A stretch of 64,000 nt of DNA, from NCBI GenBank assembly GCA_032821775.1, contig JAVLRN010000003.1, forward strand, positions 2,666,001 through 2,730,000, written 5' to 3'. Each line of letters begins with the position of its first letter. The first letter of the stretch is position 1. The position numbers and the translations under genes were made by a program. The notes under the pieces were generated by a model. It ran no database searches and was not told the origin of the DNA. It worked only from the letters and a program-made list of their open reading frames with translations. The stretch is from Sanguinoderma infundibulare (lineage: Eukaryota; Basidiomycota; Agaricomycetes; Polyporales; Polyporaceae). Positions 1 through 12,530 of the stretch are shown here, piece by piece.

Positions 1-238
1 GAGCTTGATTACGTGAGTATTCTCAGCGCGTGACATAACGCGAATGGCTCCGCGGGCGTCTGCGCGTAGCCGATGGTCGCTTGGCGGTGACCGGCTGGTG
101 ACTCTGTTTCTCCTCTGCCAACGAATCGAATACTCCCCTTCCTTTCGTGCCACCGCTGTCTCTGCCTTGCTGGCCAATCCGTTGTGCTCCATGCCTCCGT
201 CTTGCGACCGCCAGACATCGTCCGCACCCCATCAGCCA

Positions 239-1654
239 ATGCCCATCCAAAATGGCACCTCTACGCCCCCAGCGCTCACCAATGCCCACACGTCATCCGT
301 CTCTATCTCACCCCATTCTCCGAGAAGCCCTATTGCCAAGCACCATGTCTCCAAAAGCAGCTCATTCTCCAGTGTCACTGGGGAAGAGCGCCCTCCAAGC
401 CCATTAGACCCGCATGACAGATTCGTTGGCGAAGTCGACCTGCCAGAGCGTACGTCAATCATCATTGTCTCTCAACAGTTATTAATCTCCTTGACAGACC
501 TTGAGCCTTTGCTAACCGAATCTACCCGTCGCTTTGTGCTCTTTCCAATACAGTACAACGAGGTACGTCCGTCCCATATGCCCCTCTGCTGTCAAATATC
601 CTTACATCCCGCTTTGCAAAGATATGGCACATGTATAAGCGCGCTCAAGCGTCCTTTTGGACCGCCGAGGAGATCGATCTCTCGCACGACCTCCGGGACT
701 GGAATGACAAGCTATCCAAGAGCGAGCGCCACTTCCTCTCGTATGTCCTCGCCTTCTTCGCAGCCTCTGACGGTATCGTGAATGAGAACCTCGTCGAACG
801 GTTCTCCAACGAAGTCCAGGCTGCCGAAGCGCGCTGCTTTTACGGTTTCCAGATCATGATCGAGAACGTTCACTCCGAAACATACTCCCTCCTGATCGAC
901 ACCTACATCAAAGACCCCCGCGAGCGCGCCCACCTCTTCGGCGCCATCGAGAACATAGAATGCATCAAGAAGAAGGCTGACTGGGCTCTACGCTGGATAG
1001 CAGACGACCAGTCCGCCTTCGCCGAACGCTTGGTCGCCTTTGCTGCCGTCGAGGGTATCTTCTTCTCTGGCTGTTTCGCCTCCATCTTCTGGCTCAAGAA
1101 GCGCGGCCTTATGCCCGGCTTGGCATTCTCCAATGAGCTCATTTCGCGCGACGAGGGCATGCACACAGACTTCGCCTGTCTGCTATTCCACCACCTCCGT
1201 CGTCGGCCACATCCGAACAGGGTCACCAAGATCGTCACCGAGGCCGTCGACATCGAGAAGGAGTTCCTCACCGGTATGTCACTGTCACTATGCAACATAC
1301 CTGAGCTAATTCGGCCGCGGTAGAGGCGTTGCCGGTGTCGCTGATAGGGATGAACGCGGACCTGATGTGCCAGTACATCGAGTTCGTCGCAGATAGATTG
1401 CTGGTCGCGCTCGGAAACGACAAGCATTACAACTCCACTAACCCCTTCGACTTCATGGACATGATCTCCCTCCAGGGCAAGACCAACTTTTTCGAGAAAC
1501 GCGTTTCTGACTACGCCAAAGCCCACTTCCACGGCGCACAGAGCGAGAAGCCGCCAGAGGCTCCTTCCCACCATGTCTTGTACGTTCTTTGCCCCCTAAG
1601 TTCGTTGTCCTGACGCCTGACGCCTGCCACAGTGCCCTGGACGAGGACTTCTGA
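239..1654 (+). CDS. RNR2: Ribonucleoside-diphosphate reductase small subunit (R2)
   Basis: Makes the diferric-tyrosyl radical cofactor that lets the large subunit reduce NDPs to dNDPs. Five exons join in frame (239-449, 498-562, 622-1273, 1324-1579, 1633-1654) to give 401 codons plus stop, the usual class Ia R2 length. The iron ligands are all visible: Asp in AASDG, Glu and His in ENVH, Glu in AVEG, Glu and His in DEGMH. The radical Tyr is in HSETY. The last exon is only 22 nt and supplies the C-terminal tail ending ALDEDF, the kind of tail R2 uses to dock on R1. The N-terminal 70 residues are Ser/Pro-rich, as in fungal R2. The start is uncertain: 239 was chosen, but an in-frame ATG at 191 would add 16 residues. 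Identification is firm. Confidence 0.95.
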
Positions 1655-2097
1655 GCGCGATATCTTTATGAATTATTTGCGATTTGTACTGTTAGATGCC
1701 ACACCCCCGCTCCCATGTATCAACTGGCACATTGTACGTTAACACCCCACCTAGTCGTACACTACACCCATCGTTAAGTTGCCCATTTTTTGCATTGCTT
1801 TGCTCTTCGACCCACCACTGCTCACACATACTAATAAACAATGCACGAGTCGCGTGCGCATTGTTCGCGTCAAGTCGGGAAGATTCCCAGATTAGTTGCA
1901 CGCTACGCCTAGTACAGTTACCAGCCCTACGCTGCATTTCTTTATCCACAGCCACACGGCCCGTATTCCATTTACTGGACCTTGGAGTTTAGCCTAGAAC
2001 CAAACGCATCGAGACGTCACTCAAGCGGGCGAAAATGAATGCGTACTGAAACATGTAAAGCTACAACAGTGTGGTATGTCCAACAGTGACGACAGCG
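1655..2097. other. Convergent intergenic region RNR2/RBG1
   Basis: This 443-base stretch holds the 3' flanks of two convergent genes. It is AT-richer than the coding sequence around it. I see no further gene or clear structured element. Confidence 0.5.
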
Positions 2098-3762
2098 CTA
2101 CTTTTTGGAGATATGGACGACTGCGAGTAACACGTGAGCACGCATTACAACAACACACAGCGATGAACCGTCAAGAAGGCTGAAACGCACCGTCCTCGTC
2201 CTCCAATACGTGCTCCAGACCGACCTTCTGGCCCCTCGAGTGCTTCGCGCTGGCGCCCCACACGATCGCGTACTTCATCTGCTTCGCGATCTCCTTGTGG
2301 ATCGCGCCGCAGAAGTCCTCGACGGTGCACTTTCCGCGCCGGAGCACGACGGGCGAACTGTAGTCGGGCGGCAGCCCGCGCGGCTTGGTGTAGACGCGGA
2401 CGAGGTTGAGCGTCACCCACATCATTTCGATGAGCTCGTCGATGTTCCACCACTCGCGCGAGGAGACCGGGACGGACATCGGGATGCGGTACAGTAGGTC
2501 GAGTTCCTCTATTGAGATCGCGTCGATCTTGTTGAGCACGTATATCGCCGGGATGTACACTCTGCACGCCGAAATGCATATGAGGTCGCCGCTCCAACCG
2601 TTTTGCGCAGACGGGCGAGCGATGCACGCACCGGTTACCCTCGATGACGTCTACGAGGTCGTCTGCTGTTGCGCCTGGCTGGCGGATGGCGACGTCGGCG
2701 TTGTTGATGCGGTATTCGCTCAGGACGGCCTTGATCTCGTCGTGATCAATGTTCGTCAGCGGGACAGTGTTCGTGATCGCAATCCCGCCCTTGTCCTTCT
2801 TGCGCACGGTGACTGCGGGCGGCTTCTTGTTCAATCGGATCCCGAAGCCCTCCAGCTCGCTCTCGATGATCGCCTTATCACCGAGCGGCTTGAGCACGTC
2901 GAGGACGATGAAGATAAGGTGACACGTCCGCGCGACTGTCGAGATGGGAATGGGGACTTGAGATGGGGAATGCGGTAAGGGTGGCGAGGAAGTGCACACC
3001 TGCGATGACTGTGATAGGGGAGGCGTTGCGGTCAGGGCCAGGATATGATTGTGATGATGCTGCGTACCTTGTCGACCGCGACCTCGGCCATCGTTTGCGC
3101 CCTCGATGATACCCGCTGCGCAATGAAAGGTTAACATCCAGCTTCGCGGCCGAGTGCCATGCTGGATACGCACGCAGATCCAGAATTTGTATGGGAGCGC
3201 CGTGGACCTTCAGTGTCCCGGGAACGGTTGTGAGTGTGGTGAAATCGATTTCCGATGCCTCCGAGTGGGTGCCCGTGAGTTTTGACATCAGAGTCGACTG
3301 TGACAAACGAAAATGAACATCAGGACCGTTTCAGGGATTTGTGAACGCGGACGAAATAGACCGTACCTTGCCCACCGAAGGGAACCCGACGAACCCGACT
3401 GTCGCAATTCCCGTACGCGCGACATCGAAGCCGAGGCCTCCGCCTCCTCCGCCGCCGCCAGTGGGACCCAAGAGCTCGCGACGCAGCTTCGCGAGCTTGG
3501 CCTTGAGCTGACCCAAGTGGTAGCTCGTGGCCTTATTCTTTTGCGCTGTATTTTGCGACAGTTTTCAGAGAATGATCGAGTGTGGCCGGAAAGCACTGCA
3601 CACATACTCCTGGCCTGCGACACTAAGCATTTCTCCGGGCGAAAGTCGACAGTCGGGAGGGCTTACCATCTCATCTTCGATTTCCTTGGGGTCGCAAGCG
3701 AGTTAGAACAGGACCATGGGCGAGAGGGAGCGCAGTACCTTGATTTTCTGTACGGTGGTCAT
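2098..3762 (-). CDS. RBG1: Developmentally regulated GTP-binding protein (DRG1/Rbg1 family)
   Basis: Cytosolic OBG-family GTPase that associates with translating ribosomes; in yeast Rbg1 works with the DFRP partner Tma46. Reading on the minus strand, the start MTTVQKIK leads into a Lys/Leu-rich helical region, a Gly-rich linker, the P-loop GFPSVGKS, the G3 motif DLPGIIEGA, the G4 motif NKID, and a C-terminal TGS domain (VYTKPRG, then SPVVLRRG and VEDFC). The phrases GTLKVHG and RINNADV fit DRG1 better than DRG2. Stopping at the first stop (2171) would give an abnormal tail (DGAFQPS). Splicing a 70-nt intron (2190 down to 2121, GTGCGT..CGCAG) restores EDEDVVHISKK, the expected DRG ending, with the stop at 2098. 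At least five introns. About 370 residues. Confidence 0.93.
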
Positions 3763-4157
3763 TGTGGCAGAGGTGAATGGGATGATGGGCGCCTGTGGGA
3801 GGCAGGCAGCTATTTCGGGTCGATGGAGGCTGCAACGACGTCCCTCGCCTTCGTCGCAACCCCCGTCATCCACGGCTCCCTCGAGTCTCTCTCACCCTCC
3901 CCTCCTTCCCTTTCCTCCGCAATCACCCTGCCGTGATACACAGACACCGCCCTCTGCGCTCAGAGTCGATCCCAACACCGCCCAGGTTCGCCGCCTGTCG
4001 TTCCCCAACCTGCCGTTCCTTGTTCCCTGCGACTTGGCTGGTCCGGGCTCTGCTTCGTCACATCGAGGCTGCCCCCACGTCGCAGTCCACTCCTTTGCGC
4101 CCTGCGTATAACCCCCTTGCGAATCTGTGAGCCAAACCCCAAGTTCGAACCCTTGTC
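3763..4157. promoter_or_regulatory. Divergent promoter RBG1/KCH1
   Basis: 395 bases between divergent start codons. Pyrimidine-rich runs (for example 3885-3930) precede the KCH-like gene, as is common in basidiomycete promoters and 5' UTRs. No TATA box is obvious. Confidence 0.4.
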
Positions 4158-6144
4158 ATGTGTAATGGAGGTTCGTGGAAGCGAGAGGTCGTCCCCGACC
4201 ACAAGGTGCGTCTCTCCCTCCGCAGCCTATGTTCTGATGCAGCGCTCACGATCTCACCTCCTCCGTCTAGTTCGACTTCGTCGACACCCGCGAGTTCAGG
4301 GACACAGGATGTGGAATGCGAATGAAGTGAGTGCACCGACCGACAACCACCAGGCGACGTGCGAGATATGAACGAGAACCGAGGAATGCTAATCTCTGCC
4401 TGCGGCGACCACAGGTACCTCTGGCTCTACGTCGGCGTCCTCATTTCCTTCCTTGTCTACGTCTCCGATATCTTCACAGCCATCACCATGCTTACCACAA
4501 CCTCGTGGTCGAACGCCATCTTCAACTCTTGTCCCCAGACCCAGGATAATGGGTGTGTTTACATCCCGTTCAGCATCGGTCGTTGGCTCTTCTTCGGATG
4601 CGTCATCTTCTCCTTCCTTCTCGTATGTTTCCTCTCTATCCCATCCGGTTCGAAACTGATGTTACCCGCCGCGTAGCTTGCGTACGACGCGTACAAGGCG
4701 AAGAAGATCATCCAAAGCCGTGACATTTCCTATGCCTTTACCAACGTCATGGCCAACAAGTATTACTGCCTTCGTGAGTCGGCCTGCTTTCCAATACCAC
4801 CACAACCCAATGTTGATGTCCCGTTGCAGGGTCTTACGACCACTTCTGCTTCTTCGCCCACATTGCCGCCTCCACCAAGCGTACAGACGACTTTGCTTTC
4901 TTCGTCTTCTTCACTTTCAAGAGCTGGAAGCGCCTCCTCTTCGCCGACGGCCCTCGCCAGTCCATCAACGCCTTGACTTTGTATGCCTTCTACCTTTCCA
5001 AGCAGAACAAGGGTCAATGGTATGACGTCTCCAAGTACTTCGATGGCGACCTCATCACCTCGGCCCTGACGGTGTCGACCGCCTTCACTGTCGCCGTCTT
5101 CGCCATCTCTCTCTTGATGTTGATCATTGCCGGAATTTGTTACATTCCCCTGCTCGCCCACATCCAAGGCAACCTCAAGGTATGTTCCCACGCCGTCGCG
5201 CAAGCCGATATTCGGATGCTCACTCGACGTAGGAATACTGCTGCCACAAAGTCGACAAGCGCATTTCCGAGATTATCAAGCGGAGGAACAAGCAGCGTCT
5301 TGCTAAGGCTGCCGCTCTCGCCAAGAAGGAGGCCGCTGGCGACTTCTCCCACCTCAAGAACAAGAAGGGAGAGTTCATCGCCAAGCCCTTGCCCCAGCCT
5401 ACCCTGCCCAACCTCTCCGTCGACGACGACATCGACGACGCCGCGTCCATGCGTACCCGCGGTCCCCCCGCCAGCACCTTCACTGGCACCGACTACTACA
5501 GCGACTACAAGACGGAGTACTCCAACGACTACCCGCCGCTCGATTATCCACCCATGCCCGGTTACGCGCAGAGTGGCTACCATTCGTACAGCAACTCGGT
5601 CGGCACGCTCGACGACAATGCCAGCCAGACCCACCTGGCCTCGGCCGCCGCGCCGTTCGCACACGATGACCACGGCTCGGTGCATGCGTACAGCGGGTAC
5701 GACTCGTATGCGAACGACCCGTACCGCGCTGGCAGCGCTGCGCCCGACTACCGTTCGGGTAGCGTCGCTCCCGACTATCGCTCGGGTAGCGTAGCACCGG
5801 ACTATCGCTCGGGCAGCGTAGCACCGGATTATCGTTCGGGCAGCGTCGCACCGGATTATCGTTCGGGCAGCGTCGCACCGGATTATCGTTCGGGCAGCGT
5901 CGCGCCCGACTACCGCTCTGCAAGCACGGCGCCTGACTACCGTTCGGCGAGTACAGCACCGTATGGCCAGCAGACGCGCCAGATGTACCAGCGTCAGGAG
6001 GAATACCCGAATCCGTACTCCCCTGGGCCGTATCAAGCGTACAACCACCAGCAGCAGCCACAGCAGCAATATGACCCGTACGGATACCAGGGACAGAGCG
6101 AGCACAGCGACGGGTATGAGTATAGCGCAGGCCATGCCATGTAG
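4158..6144 (+). CDS. KCH1: KCH-family low-affinity potassium transport protein with repetitive tail
   Basis: Resembles yeast Kch1/Prm6, plasma-membrane proteins that allow K+ influx and so activate the Cch1-Mid1 calcium channel. Six exons join in frame (4158-4205, 4271-4326, 4415-4622, 4677-4773, 4830-5179, 5233-6144), giving 556 residues. Family hallmarks are VSDIFTAI, TTSWSN, the PFSIGRWLFFGC segment, FFTFKSWKRLLFADGPRQ and INALTL. There are about three or four hydrophobic segments in the first 230 residues. Then follows a basic cytosolic stretch (EIIKRRNKQR) and a long Tyr/Pro/Ser-rich tail with eight copies of a nine-residue PDYRS-containing unit and a Gln-rich end. The tail is low-complexity and probably disordered. 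The start gives MCNGGSWKRE, with good splice phases. Function is by homology only. Confidence 0.88.
5743..5960 (+). repeat. 27-bp coding minisatellite in the KCH1 tail
   Basis: About eight tandem 27-bp units encode A-P-D-Y-R-S-G-S-V. The middle units are nearly identical (differing at C/T and A/G third positions). The last two diverge to A-P-D-Y-R-S-A-S-T. The period is a multiple of three, so copy-number change keeps the frame. Confidence 0.93.
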
Positions 6145-6669
6145 TTGTATCGCATTACCAACTACCATTCGTTCCTTACGCACGCACGCTCACTCATGAC
6201 ATGTTGCATACGTCGCCGTCGTTATCGTTGTCGCAGCCCGCTCGCACCGTCGTCCCTCGCTCACTTCCAGTCATTTGCCATTGCGCACCCCACGCTCCAC
6301 GCAGCCTCACACTCCCCGTTGGCCCCATCCTAACTTCCGTTGCATCAATCAGTTAGGATCTCCACCTTGTTTATTCCTCATATCGCCGGTCCGTATCATT
6401 TCTCTCTCTCTCAGTCGTCCTTCGCTCGAACTTTCTATGATAGTATTAGTGAAGCACGCTGTACGATTACCATAATCGCCTTGTGGACTGTAAGTGGATC
6501 TCTGGTGCCTACAAGTGACCCAGCCAAAGCAAGCCTAGCGGCGCTATGTGCATGTGCATACCCAATAAAAACCCCGTCGTTCACGAGCGTGAAGTACATT
6601 GGTCGTGTGATGCTAGAGCGGGAGGCCGACTGTCAGTTACTGTCATGGAAGCTGTCTGCCTATGTAGAT
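6145..6669. other. Convergent intergenic region KCH1/IMP2
   Basis: 525 bases of 3' flanks, with pyrimidine-rich runs (about 6200-6330) and a possible poly(A) signal AATAAA near 6563. No gene was recognised. Confidence 0.4.
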
Positions 6670-7650
6670 CTAAGAAGACCCGGCGATGGTGACGCGGGAG
6701 TTCCGCCACCTTTCTCGCTCGAGGTCGGCCTGGCTCTTGCGCCAGCCCGGCGTTCCGCGGATTGCGTCGTGTCGGGCGACGAGAGGCTGGCCGAGGGGAC
6801 CTATGCGTTTCCATGGCCAGAGGATGAAGGAGAGTTTGGACTCGATCAGGCCGAGCGGTACCTGATGTAGAGCGAGTCCGTTTGAGTTCCAAGATGATCA
6901 TGCGTTCGGTGAATGGTGCGAGACGCGTACCGGTCCGAAACGGTTGCTGTCCTCGGTGCGGAAGGGTTCGTCGCCTGGAGACGGTCAAGGATTGGACATG
7001 GGGGAACGAGCATTGACGGTAGAAGAGGCGAGCACACACCTTCGACCCACGCGTGTCCTGCCGGAACGCGGACCTCTGCGTCAGGATACGGCGGCAATGT
7101 TCGGACCTGTGCGTGATGTTCAGCGACGGATGGTTGGCAGGCTGGACGGTGTCAGAAGACGTACGGTGTCGCCTTCTAATGCGATGATGCGCTTCACGAT
7201 CAGCTTGGAGTCTACCGGAGACCTGACGCCCCGTCGGCTGTTAGTTGAGTGGTCCTGTTTTTACACAAGGCGGGACTGGCCGACGTACTTCAACGCCACG
7301 ATGTTCCCGCGCTGATAACTCTTCAGGAACTTTACCGAGTACCGGTCAAACAGCACGAGGTCCCGCGAGAGAGAGTCGTCCGGGTTCAGCGTGGGCTAGC
7401 TAGCATGGGCTTTTCGTCAGACACGAGCGGCATGCCATGCCATTCGCTGAAGAGAGTCGAGAACGCGTACCTGCATGCTCCGGCCCTTGACGGACTTGAC
7501 GTTGTAGCCGTACTCGGTGACGAAGAGCCCGAACGGGAGCCAGACGAGGGCGGAGAGCACCCAGCGGAGACTGGGACGCTGCTTGAGGTAGTCACGACCG
7601 GGCTGGCGGAATGCTCTCCATCTTGCGCCTGCGAGTCGGATTGTTTGCAT
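6670..7650 (-). CDS. IMP2: Mitochondrial inner membrane protease subunit 2 (S26 signal peptidase)
   Basis: Serine-lysine protease of the mitochondrial inner membrane that cleaves sorting signals from intermembrane-space proteins. The N terminus has a basic stretch, then a transmembrane helix (WVLSALVWLPFGLFV). The nucleophile Ser lies in GRSMQPTLNPD, split by an intron directly after SMQ. The general-base Lys is in LIVKRIIALEGD. The late motif VPAGHAWVEGD and the SNRFGPVPLALI segment are typical of the Imp2 branch rather than Imp1. The protein is somewhat over 200 residues from several exons. It lies upstream of nothing co-oriented within operon-like distance, so it is presumably expressed independently. 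Confidence is good; exact small-exon borders near 6890-7180 are by eye. Confidence 0.88.
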
Positions 7651-8099
7651 TCGAGGCCAATCAAGCCAGTTGGAGAGATGCCGTGATCAGGACGATGTAC
7701 CGCAGCTGAAGCCTGAGAGTGAGTTAAGTTCAAGCCAGCTGGGACACCGGTAAGCTCGGGCCAAAGACACGGGCCGGCCGGGATTCGGCTCAGGCGCCTG
7801 TGTCATTCATGGCTCGCGAAAGGTCAGACTCTGAATCGTCTTGCTGGGCCGAGCTCAGAAGTACTAACGTACGCTTTCGCGAACTAGAATCAGACTTTGT
7901 CTGCCTTTATACGCCCAATTTTTTCCACCCCGTGTTCTTCGCGAGAACTCCGTCTCCCGTGTCTCCTTCGCGGAGGGCAAAGTTGGTTATCGCTTCGTCT
8001 CATGTGTCCCAGGTCGTGCAATGCAACTTGGTATACTTTGCTACTATTACAACAGCAGCTAGGTGCCTCCGGAGTCATGTTTGACGGCCGCCCAGGCAA
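7651..8099. other. Intergenic region IMP2/ATE1
   Basis: 449 bases between two minus-strand genes: the 3' flank of ATE1 and the promoter of IMP2. No additional gene or clear motif is seen. Confidence 0.4.
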
Positions 8100-10008
<1,909 letters not shown>

Positions 10009-10526
10009 GATTGAGTTGAGGTTAAGCCTCGGCTTCTGAGCGAGACCTGATCAGAGGTTCACTTCTCCAAGGACCCAAGATGACGTTAGGTCCAAGTGGG
10101 GGTCGGGTTCAAGGGAATTGTGTTGCGGTACCGCAGACTCGGGTCCCCGATCTGCCAAATGCAGCGCCACCAGCGTCACTGCAAGGGTCCAGCACAAGCA
10201 AACGCGCAAACCAAATGTATGTGACAGTATGTCATGGAAGATATAGATACAAGATTACTAGTAGTGGCCGTGTGCAATGAGGTGTGTGGTATTACATATG
10301 CGATATATCATGAAATGTAGTCGTCTGGGAAAGGGAGGCATGAGACATGTGGGGACGTGGGCGGTATACCGGTATCCTACTAGTGCACACGTATGAACAA
10401 ACGTCCTATGTAGGCAATGATGGACGGGAAGGGGGAAATCACGATCACAACTGCAGAATGTCCCTCCATATCCGAGCCCGATGCACGAGAGTGCGTGATG
10501 ACCAAAAAGCGGGAACTTGGGCTTCT
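10009..10526. other. Intergenic region ATE1/HSV2
   Basis: 518 bases between two minus-strand genes. No ORF here resembles a protein I know and no tRNA fold is visible. Presumed 3' flank of the PROPPIN gene and ATE1 promoter. Confidence 0.4.
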
Positions 10527-12121
10527 CTATCCCCAACCGTCCCAACGCCCGAACCGCCTGAACTCGCGGAGGGTGCACTCCCGTCCAGGTTTCTCTTCCC
10601 GCTCCTTACCTTTGTCTGGCCTACTAGCAAACGACGACCCGCTGTACGACCGAGGGCGCGGCATCGATATTGTCTTCACGCTCGGTGGTGATGTCGATAT
10701 CGGATCTCCAAGCGATGGAGTGGGCTGTGGGATGGGCGGAGTCGGATGCGACACCGTCGCCGCGGAAGAAGAGGACGACGTCGGCAGAGATAGACGGTAC
10801 CAGCCCCCAGTGTAAGTGAGCGCGACCAGTTGGTGTTCTACAGAAAGCGTCTTGCCAGGTTCGTCCTGATCTTCTGGAGAGACCTGGATCCAGCCCACGA
10901 CGCACTTCTCTTCATCGACAACGTCGGCGGTTGGCGACCTGGCGGGCTGGCCAGATATCGATATATGAGATGTCTGTGATGGGATCCGATACTGCGCGTA
11001 CGACCATTCCGAATCGAAGTATTTCGGAAGGGGTACGAAGGACGTCAGAGATGAAAGGGTAGATTGTCGGTTGCTAAAATCCCGTGACAATTTGATGAGA
11101 TAAGACGGCAGCATACACAGTGCGGGGTAGAACTCACGAGGCTCCGGAACCGGGTGTTAGGGCGAAGACGTGCACGGTTCCCTTGTCACTCCATACGCAC
11201 ACCTCACGTTCGTCTGGACGGAAGGCAACACCATATATCTCGGCCTTGTCCGAGCCTCTCCGCAGCTCCCTGATCAGCTTCCCACTACCGGTGTCCCATA
11301 TTCGAATTAGTGTTCCGCGCGAAGAGGTGGTGGCAAGCATGCGACCAGATGGTGGTACTGAGAGCGTGTTAAGGGCACTTTCATGAGCGATGATGATGGT
11401 TGGGGGAGGTTTAGCCGGATTCGGAGGCGGTCGTGAGGGGGGCGTGGATGATGGAGGGCCGATGGGCTGAGGGGGAGGACAAGGGGGCAGGTGCACCAGC
11501 TGGATATGGCCCATTTGGCGTCCAGGAATGGCTAGCAGGGTAGAATGTGTCGCAGTCGCAAGCGCGAGTAAGCCTGGTTGCCAACGTCAGATCGACCTGC
11601 TGTAATGGCGCAAGATTGGCATGGTACACACCCCGGGGATTGTCACATGTATCCCATTCACCGTACCGCTCTACAGTTTCCCCGACCTGAAACACCACGA
11701 CTCGCCTGCGGAGCGCAACCGCGAGCCACCCGCGCCGACAAGCCAGTCCTCTAACCTTCTCCCTAAACTCGAGCTCGACAACTTCTTGTGAGGTCGCATC
11801 GTCCCAGAGTATGACCTTATTCGGGGGGTAGCGCGGACTCCTACCGCCGCCGACGAGGAAGAGAAGAGACGAAGTATGGAGGGGTACTACGGTGGACAGC
11901 GTTCCACCTGCAATCTCTGAAACCATGCATTAGGTAAATATGGCAGCCTGGCGGAGACCGGGGCACACACCGCGTTTCCGAAGGAGCTGCAGTGGCCATG
12001 TGCGATAGACTGCGAAGCCGGCCTTGGTGGAGGTGGTGAATATGCGACTCTCGGGGTCGAAGCGTGCGTCAAAGATGAGGACTGGGGCGGTCGCGCTGAT
12101 CGAGTGCCGCGCAAGATTCAT
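10527..12121 (-). CDS. HSV2: PROPPIN, WD40 phosphoinositide-binding protein (Hsv2/WIPI3 type)
   Basis: Seven-bladed propeller that binds PI3P and PI(3,5)P2 on endosomes or the phagophore. It starts MNLARHSISA, then FTTSTKAGFAVYRTWPL (blade 1-2), the hallmark LVGGGRSPRYPPNKVILWDD, IPGRQMGHIQLVHL, a GTLIRIWDT blade, and the lipid-binding motif LRRG followed by SDKAEIYGVAF. The next blade holds VWSDKGTVHVFAL, then LPKYFDSEWSYAQYR. LRRG instead of FRRG and the short N terminus place it with Hsv2/WIPI3/WDR45B rather than Atg18. A Pro-rich insert (about 35 residues, PPxP) lies between blades 4 and 5, and Ser/Pro-rich inserts interrupt the last blade. Ends in a basic/aromatic tail (RRFGRWDGWG). Four or five exons. 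Confidence 0.87.
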
Positions 12122-12530
12122 GTGTTAGTGGTAGAGGATGAGAGGACGGACGACCAATTCGGTGCCGTCTGCTCCCTCCTGCTTTCCATTAATTGCCATC
12201 ACGTGAGCATTGCACACAACGGGATCATCGTGGCGTCAGGCTTCCCGCACGACCACCCAGGCTCTCTCGCGGGTGCGGAGGGGAGAAAACGGTAGATTGT
12301 ACATTCCGGAGAGCAATGAGTAGCGACACAAGACACAGGTGTGGTTAAGTAAGCCATACATACTACGCCGGATATCATGGTGATCCTGTAGGCTACAATG
12401 GCGCCTACCAATACAAGGGGTAAATTGAGCATGTCATACATACGTCCCAGACCCGGTGACCCGAACCCTTCGTTAACGCGTTCCAAACCGTCACAGCACC
12501 TTCCTAGGAATACAGCGTCCGCGTACACCT
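12122..12530. other. Intergenic region HSV2/unknown protein gene
   Basis: 409 bases: promoter side of the PROPPIN gene and 3' flank of the gene to its right, both on the minus strand. No distinct element was recognised. Confidence 0.4.

Noticed and set aside
2171..2190. DRG GTPase with a truncated C terminus
   Set aside because: A last intron and exon restore the normal ending at 2098.
5140..6183. 347-residue open frame on the minus strand opposite the KCH1 tail
   Set aside because: It mirrors the GC-rich 27-bp repeats and has no start context, splice structure or family features. It is a shadow of the plus-strand gene.
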